Shown: piece after piece, positions 57,982-64,000 of the stretch
How the letters are laid out: each line of letters opens with the position of its first letter
Position numbering within the stretch: the stretch's first letter is position 1
Assembly (NCBI GenBank): GCA_015501075.1
Contig: JADNYJ010000036.1
Location: 62,001 to 126,000 of the forward strand
DNA length: 64,000 nt
Direction of reading: 5' to 3'
Source: Gymnopilus junonius
Lineage: Eukaryota; Basidiomycota; Agaricomycetes; Agaricales; Galerinaceae
The notes under the pieces: model-generated
Database searches by the model: none
Told to the model about the DNA's origin: nothing
What the model saw: the letters and a program-made list of their open reading frames with translations, nothing else
Made by a program: the position numbers and the translations under genes

Positions 57982-58416
57982 TTATAACACTGCCGATGAC
58001 CAAGAAGGTAAGCCAGACAGCAATGCAGACATGAGGAAAATGGCACCCAGTTTGGTTGTTCTCTGTAAGGGCCTTTTCCAGACTCGAAGATTCTGAGGGG
58101 GGGTACTCCCTCTTCCACTCGAAGTGTTTGTCAAATTTGCAGGGCCGGTGGTATTTGTGGCACTACCTCCTCCACCACTTGTCAGATTCATAAAACTGGT
58201 GGTATTCATGGCATTCCCAGCTTACAAAATTACCACCAAATACCCTGCAGATACTGGATGGCTCAATTGAATGGACTTGGATATATCATCACTAGAACTA
58301 TTCAATCTTGCAGAGTCATAGTCTGATAAAGTAATGTTGGAGGACACGATGGGTTGTTTGAATTGGTTTTGGAAGAGCTGCGAGATTGTCAGGCATTCAG
58401 GAGAAAACATGTTCAG
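57982..58416 (-). pseudogene. Fragment of a Ser/Thr/Asn-rich, GPI-like surface protein gene
   Basis: A minus-strand frame runs from the transposon-like edge at 58416 to 57982, broken by a single in-frame TAA at about 58220. Before the stop: MFSPECLTISQLFQNQFKQP, then a Ser/Asp-rich stretch. After it: a run of Asn/Thr sequons (NTTSFMNLTSGGGG, NTTGPANLTNTS) and a C-terminal hydrophobic helix (LGAIFLMSALLSGLPSW), as in GPI-anchored or single-pass cell-surface proteins. The 5' part is missing where the hAT-like sequence begins. Function unknown. Confidence 0.35.
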
Positions 58417-58570
58417 TAGTGATGTGCAGGCTTGGGTTTTGGGCTGTGAGCCGGCCCAAGCCAGCCATCGAAAGCTGAGCCAAGCCAAGCTTTTCATACG
58501 GCTTTTCAAGGCCTGCAGCTCAGGCTTTGATTTTGTTGAGCCTTGAGCCGCAGGTTCAAACAGCCAGTAA
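58417..58570 (+). mobile_element. Possible hAT-type transposon terminus
   Basis: Starts TAGTGATGTGCAGGCTTGGG, like the TAGTGATG.. ends of fungal hAT elements, followed by repeated AAGCC/GAGCC/GGCTT words typical of hAT subterminal repeats. No opposite end was found in the window. Confidence 0.3.
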
Positions 58571-58782
58571 GTAAGGCTTATGTAGTAATTGGCGGGAGTC
58601 GTTCATTTCGAACTCGACAGAACCCTTTCTATCTATCTATCACGTGAGTGATAGAGTCGGGGTTATAAGTACCCGATACAATAATGTCACTTTAACCCCA
58701 GACTCATAGAGATACAAACTTAAAAGAGTTCTTTTATAATTTCTCACATATTTCAACATGTTCTACATTGTTAGGTAAAGAA
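58571..58782. other. Intergenic between repeat remnants
   Basis: No gene. It contains TATCTATCTATCACGTGAGTGATAGA, a hairpin-capable stretch centred on CACGTG at about 58640. Confidence 0.35.
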
Positions 58783-58912
58783 TAGAGGTTATTTGCAAAT
58801 TCTGTTCAAACGAAAAAGTGGAACCTACCGGGTCTCTGATTGGCTGAAGACCCCGCTTTTTGCCTTATGAAGGTATATTTTTCGTTCGTTCAGAAGTTGC
58901 AAATAACCTCTA
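58783..58912. repeat. 130-bp fold-back MITE with TA target duplication
   Basis: The left end TAGAGGTTATTTGCAA matches the reverse complement of the right end TTGCAAATAACCTCTA. The match continues imperfectly inward (TTCTGTTCAAACGAAAAA against TTTTTCGTTCGTTCAGAA) and again around the centre (GGGTCT...AGACCC). TA flanks both sides, as in Tc1/mariner-derived elements. The whole element could form one long hairpin. It has no coding capacity. Confidence 0.75.
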
Positions 58913-59314
58913 ATGAGCCAAGTCTGATTCAAAAAGCTCTGTTAAGACTATAAAGTCACTGCTGTAAGAAGTGTTAGACATATTGCTGTTTGTAACAATG
59001 TTGTGACTTTGGTCGTGTCCATTAGTGAGTGACATCAGCAAGTCGGCAATTTACTTTTTAGCTTTTCCGCTTTTTCGGCCAATTCCTCGAAATTTTAGTA
59101 TGTCGTATGGTCAGTAATGGCAAAGTTTCACATCGTTTCATCTCCTGTGCCACGATTCGTGATACAGAGAATCGATTTCATGGTCTTCTTCAGCTCTGGC
59201 CTTTCTGAACATTTGGTACAAAGTCTGCGCTTTTCGGGAATCCAGGCCCAGATTCTGATGGCCAGCTTTTCCTCCCTTTTTTTACCTTTTTTAGCTTGTA
59301 CAAGCGAAAAAAAG
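58913..59314. other. Intergenic, 3' of the 7-TM gene
   Basis: About 400 bp with small ORFs only. Some phrases (GCTTTTCCGCTTTTTCGGCC) are repetitive, but no element ends were recognised. Confidence 0.35.
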
Positions 59315-60540
59315 CTAATTGCCAAAGTACTGATGACTAGAGCTTGTCATATTGATTGAATTGGAGTTGGCTCCAGGAACGTGTGCCATGTTCGTGCTTT
59401 TCAGTGGGGTCGGGGTGGAATGTGGATCTCCAATAGGCTTGGGTACCGGCTCTGTTCGAAAAAGCCGATAAAAAGATGTAACGACGACGAGAATATTACA
59501 GACTAATAATGAAATTGAGGCCTAGAGTCGCATCAGAGCAACTGTTAATACTTATAGCAAAAAACCTACCAATAGATGTGGTATAACCATGGCGAGGGGC
59601 GCGGTCTCAGCTCGTTCTTGTGTCACTTTCGAATTGCCATGCCAGAACAATAGTGCAGCAAGGACCACATTGCACGCCGCTGTGAGTATGCTGGCACAAA
59701 AACATGCCTGTATAAGGCGATGGGTCATCGGCTGGAGCTTGAATCGGTGCCAAAATGCCGATAAGGGGAGGATAATAAGCCCAAGGTCAGATGATATATC
59801 CGCTGGTCGTTTTCCTTCAATTACTATCCGTTCTACAAATCATTTTGAATCCTTACCAATGAGGCGAGCGATTGCCGTGCTGCTTGACATTGGACACTGA
59901 TAGGGAACGATTTGCATCCAGTCGTCAACATCCTGGCTGCATAGGATGCTGATGTGCAGTAGGAAACCGATGCATAGGCCGCCAAATAAATAGGCGAGTC
60001 CTATGCTAACCATCCACACGGTTTGCTTATATGGAACAAGTCGAGCAATTGAAAATGCAAGGCTTATGCGTGTACACCTGCCCATAATATAAAATTTTAC
60101 TTTCTGTCAGCAAGTAGGACAGTCATAGACTGACCATATTAAAGGAATAAACGTAATTTGAGCGATCCAAGAACCAGAAATAAGTATGACTGCTGTTTTC
60201 AGCTACTTTGACCCGCGGCATTTAACATAATATAGCAAGTACCTCTCGAGGTTGATGCACCAATCCACAAGGTCGGAAAAAAGGAGCAATCCCAAAGCAG
60301 CGCCGCCAAAGCAAAATAGTCGTCGCGCCATAGTTGACGCGTCTTTCTTCGTCTGTAAAGTCGGAACACTGAAGACGAGATGGCAAGACTGTGGCAAATG
60401 GTAAGGCAAGCTGCAGAGAGATAGCATTAGAAACATGGACGGTGAACTTGGTGACACGAACCTCTCCAAATTAGAAGGCTTTGATCAAAATTTGGACCCG
60501 CATCTATAGAGTCTACGGCTGGTTGACCGGATGTCGACAT
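59315..60540 (-). CDS. Seven-helix integral membrane protein, fungal rhodopsin-like domain family
   Basis: Belongs to a large Agaricomycete family of seven-helix proteins with unknown ligands, as far as I recall. Start MSTSGQPAVDSIDAGPNFDQ. Exons then give SLLIWR, LAISSSVFRLYRRRK, LWRDDYFALAALLWDCSF, LAFSIARLVPYKQTVWMVSI, GLAYLFGGLCIGFLLHISIL, CPMSSSTAIA, and then LGLIILPLSAFWHRFKLQ, ACFCASILTAACNVVLAALL, APLAMVIPHLL and VCNILVVVTSFYRLFR, with a short polar tail (NSNSINMTSSSHQYFGN). The W-x-DD pair after helix 2 and the C-P-x-S end of helix 4 fit the family. Six or so short introns; two (about 59790-59860 and 60430-60470) are approximate. The function, perhaps a receptor, is not known. Confidence 0.68.
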
Positions 60541-61355
60541 TAATCTGATGACTGCGATGCGGTGAAGAGATGTCAAGGTCCGAGCAAATACAGAAAGGGA
60601 ATACGAATGTCGTCGCCTCGTTCAAGTTGACAAGTTTAAAGCGATCATGGACCTTAACGTTGATATGAGGATGTCGAAGAGTAGCTGTAGAGTGTGATCT
60701 GACTATAAATCCTTTCAACCCTGATATGAGTGAGAACTCTCGTCGACGACCTTATCAATTCTCTCCAATCTGACTCTTTGGACTGAGAGGAGGAAAAGTC
60801 AAGTGGGAGTATTTGGTTCTTATCGGAGAAACTTCCTTTCCAGAGTCAGGTAATTCCTGTCAAATACAGGTACCAGCTGTCGATAGATCTTCGAAGAGCG
60901 ACAACCGGGTACTGTGTCAGCTCACAACGTGGAACAGTGCGAGGCGACCCTGTTCAATAGATTCTCGGGAATTTTACAGAGCAGAACCAGAGCAACAAAC
61001 ACGTACTGTAGATTCGACCATCCCAAAGCTGTTGTGCATTGGGAAACGATAGCAAGTGTTGCGAATGAACCTTGGAAAAAGACATTGGTTTATAATTCGT
61101 TCTTAATATAATAAATGTCCCGGTTGGTTGTCAAGGGACTGCGTCGGTAATATGTTTTCCAAGAATGCCGACTTCAACTGAGTTTGTAAAAGGCAAGCGT
61201 TTATCAAGTCCTCAACTGGAATGACACAGATCCTTTAACTCTCGAGCAATCAGCATAGATGGATAATTATAGCACGCCCTGGATATGACACTAGATAAGC
61301 ATTGCGTAATTGGTAAGATATGTGTAGATTAATGTTACAATTGTCAAATGATTTT
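60541..61355. other. Intergenic region, no supported gene
   Basis: About 800 bp between two minus-strand genes. Small plus-strand ORFs (60813-61111) lack motifs. Confidence 0.4.
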
Positions 61356-64000
61356 CTAGATGTGGTGTGACCGAATGGGAGGTGAACGGGGAGGTGAGAA
61401 TGAGATAGGAAAATAAGGCGCTGTCGTCGGTGAGGATAGTGACCCAGGAAGATACAACCGCACTGTAGGGAACAGTTCAAAGACATGTTGTATGGTCCCT
61501 CTCGGTCGACCTCCTGGTTGTATGGAAGTTTCAGACATATTCATAACGGCGTGTACTCGCGGCTCTTGCACCATGTGCTCTTCTGTCCCTTCAGCTGCCA
61601 CAACCGCTGTGCCGCCATCCAGACTGCGGCCGTCCCAAACACATCGGATATCGTTTCCCTGTATTATTTGTACCAGTCGACCTGTTTCAACATGACGGAT
61701 TTCAATGAATCTTGAATCAAAGAGAACGATGTAAGGGGAGTGTATGGCCACCCGCTCAGCCGTCCCCTCCCATTCGGTGATACCAGTTGACCGACTAGGG
61801 TGACCGTGTCGATCAACGTATAGACCAAATTCTAAGAAACTTGTGTTGAAATCAAGATATACCTCGGATAAAATCAGACGCATACCATTATAGCAGAGCA
61901 AAAATTCGTCTTCTCGAGAACGGAACATGCCAATAGGACGACATGAATCACAACGCTTGGCCAGGTAAGGGAATTTAGGATCGTCTCGTTGTGGAATTGT
62001 CACACTCTTAATACTGATATTCGGCATATGGGTTACTTTGTATAGAGTTTGATTAATTCTGGAACTCACTCATTAAGGTCCATGATCATGAAGCCCTTCG
62101 CACACAGCACTGCAATTCTGGCCCTCAAGAAGATGAGGTCGTACGCATCGGGCAAAGAGAATTCCTTGTAAACGCGAAACCATTCTGTCTTGTGCTTTCT
62201 GTTAAAGCCGGGGAGAAGGCCGCCGCCATTTGCTTTAGGTCGTTCATTGATTTTGCCAATAACAGGTTCGACAGCGACGAAAACACTCTCGTTGTTCTGC
62301 AAAATCAACTGTTAGTAAGCTTGGAAGGATGCTATGACCGACGAACCCCTTTCTTCTTCATATAAATAATGAGCGTTCTTCCGTTTAGGATGCCAACGCT
62401 GAAAAACTGGACATCCTTGGTATGGATCTTCTGAGGTGTCTGTGAAGCGTGTACACTACCAGGTGTTGTTGGCACTAAGGCTTCCAGGTGATACGCATAC
62501 AGAATCTAGAGAACACAAATTAACTCCACTCAAAATCAAGCGTGCTGAAAAATACTTTGTCTGCTAATACAAGGAAGAGACCAAAATCTTCTAAAATCGT
62601 ACATTGCGAAACCATCTTTAAATGAAGAACTCGGCGTAATGCTAGTGAAAATGCACATGTTAAAGAATATCACTTATTGCTTTGTCAAGACGTACACCGA
62701 GAGTCATGTCGGTAGCCAATCCAGACGCCTTCAGCACAACCGATGGCTACAAGGCCTCGGCCATCCGGGGTATCTGCGGAAATCACATAAATGAAATTTC
62801 ATAAAATATGCACTGTAATTCTTACTGAAAGGCACTGAACAAGTGACCTTGCCTGTAAATAGCGTTCCATCGTGCCATGCAGATGAAGTTGGACCTAGTG
62901 TCGAAGCTGGCAGAAGGAACGTGTCAACACTAAGGCCTTCGATTTCGAAAACCTTGTTTGATTCTTGCACAACTTTCCGGAGGCCAAGGGATTCCTCCAA
63001 TCTCTGTTTCCACTCTAATCTGACTGCCGCAGACTCGGCATAGAGAGTGTAAGGTCCACCTAGGCGTCCATTGTGGTGAATGGTGCAGGGGAAGACTTGA
63101 CGCGTATCTCCATTCTCATGTGTTCGTGATGAGGAAGCTATGCTGGCGGTATCGGCTGACCTGTCAGCGTTATTGTTCCACAATGACCGGATGAAACTAG
63201 TGCTTCTTTGCACAGGATTGTCCGTGAAATTCACCAGGGACAAGAGGTCAAGAGGTATTGGCTAGATATCATGAATCAGATTCGTTACCTATAAATCGAT
63301 TTACAGAATAACCCACCCTTCGATATACGTGATATCTGGTAATACCATCTTTCTCCCTGGCGTGTGTCATGACAACTGCAGGATCGTGTTAAACGTGTGT
63401 AGCCGAAGTCAGAGAAGAGGGAAAGACATACAATAATTATCAAATAGCATCAGAAATAGTTCATCCCGATCTAGACCGCTATCTGGCTGTCGAAGTAACT
63501 TGCCAGTATGAATCAATGAACGTTCTTCATTCAAAAGGTCCATGTCCTGTTGTGTTGTGTTTTCAACTTCCTGTAATTGAAAGGGAACCTCTAAGCTCTC
63601 ACCACGTGCTCGCCATTCTTGAAGACTAAGTTGGAGTTGTAGCGCCACAATTCCACTTTTTGCTTGGAGGATGCCACCCCTGGCTCTGTTTCCTTACCCA
63701 AGGCCTTGATAAGGTCTATGACAGGTGGGATAGCAGAACGGTCTTCATGATAAGTGGGCGTTTCTGACAGAATTTCTTTTAGGAGGAGTTCATAGCGCAG
63801 AAGACGAGGTATTGGACGATTAATGAAGTTTTTCATATCCAGACGATGGGCATCTGGGTGTCGTATTGTATGCTGAAAGACGTGTCAGAATTTTATACCT
63901 GATCTAGACGTGAAAAGAAGACTCACGTTCACAAACTGCTTGAAAAGAGGATTAATTGACATTTCATCGTCTATCCGATAGGCCGCGATAGGGTAGTTGG
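61356..64000 (-). CDS. Second Rom2-like RhoGEF, inverted paralogue, 5' end outside window
   Basis: Minus-strand paralogue of the RhoGEF at 37529-43694, with the same domain order as far as it is visible. From the right edge: the end of a DH domain (NYPIAAYRIDDEMSINPLFK, MKNFINRPIPRLLRYELLLK, ETEPGVASSKQKVELWRYNS), then the PH domain (SLIHTGKLLRQPDSGL, LFLMLFDNY, REKDGITRYHVYRR, HHNGRLGGPYTLYAESAAVR). The CNH propeller follows (LFTGKVTCSVPF, EWFRVYKEFSLPDAYDLIFL, FRSREDEFLLCYNG, EFGLYVDRHGHPS). It diverges from copy 1 mainly in the PH loop, where the stretch between DSGL and the LFDNY strand is about 5-6 residues shorter, and in the tail, which is short and ends SPPIRSHHI. Introns mostly match copy 1. 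Frames are intact in the parts followed. Function inferred as a Rho exchange factor. Confidence 0.85.

Overview
This is nuclear DNA of a filamentous basidiomycete, most likely an Agaricomycete. The evidence is dense genes on both strands, many 50-65 nt GT-AG introns, a Rom2-type RhoGEF with two DH domains, a tandem family of BTB proteins, tRNA genes with introns, and several families (BTB+Cys tail, 7-TM, FFxxA..NIAGD+TPR) that I associate with mushroom-forming fungi. Species cannot be named from the sequence alone.

Layout. 0-18.5 kb: 3' half of a pericentrin-like spindle-pole scaffold (+), cardiolipin synthase (-), a small secreted repeat protein (-), a Dal5-type MFS transporter (-), a coiled-coil protein of unknown role (+), an FMP52-like reductase (-), a small TPR gene (+) and a Ytp1-family membrane protein (-). 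20-36 kb: a short protein with a possible nuclease-like motif (-), long-form tRNase Z (+), the cohesin release factor WAPL (-) head to head with the survivin-like Bir1 (+), an F-box protein (+), a UBA/zinc-finger/UBX protein (-) and weaker genes. 37.5-43.7 kb: a complete Rom2-like RhoGEF (+). 44-53.6 kb: tRNA-Asn (-), a ZNF511-like gene (+) and a tandem run of six BTB-family units (+), one lacking its BTB half. 54-64 kb: a weak ORF, a disordered conserved protein (+), tRNA-Ala (-), a stretch with transposon-like ends and a fold-back MITE, a 7-TM protein (-), and a second, inverted Rom2-like RhoGEF running off the right edge.

The pericentrin-like, WAPL and Bir1 genes all act in chromosome segregation. 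The WAPL-Bir1 pair shares a 155 bp promoter region with three copies of GCGTGACC and an ACGCGT box. The two RhoGEF copies bracket the BTB array in opposite orientation, so this end of the window looks like a lineage-specific duplication zone.

Caution for anyone using these coordinates: conserved reading frames are repeatedly broken by single missing or extra bases (cardiolipin synthase, tRNase Z at several places, WAPL, Bir1, FMP52, BTB copies, the PACT domain). Protein similarity continues cleanly on both sides of each break, and essential genes are affected. Unpolished sequence is therefore a better explanation than mass pseudogenisation. CDS spans below are given as gene extents across introns and these breaks.
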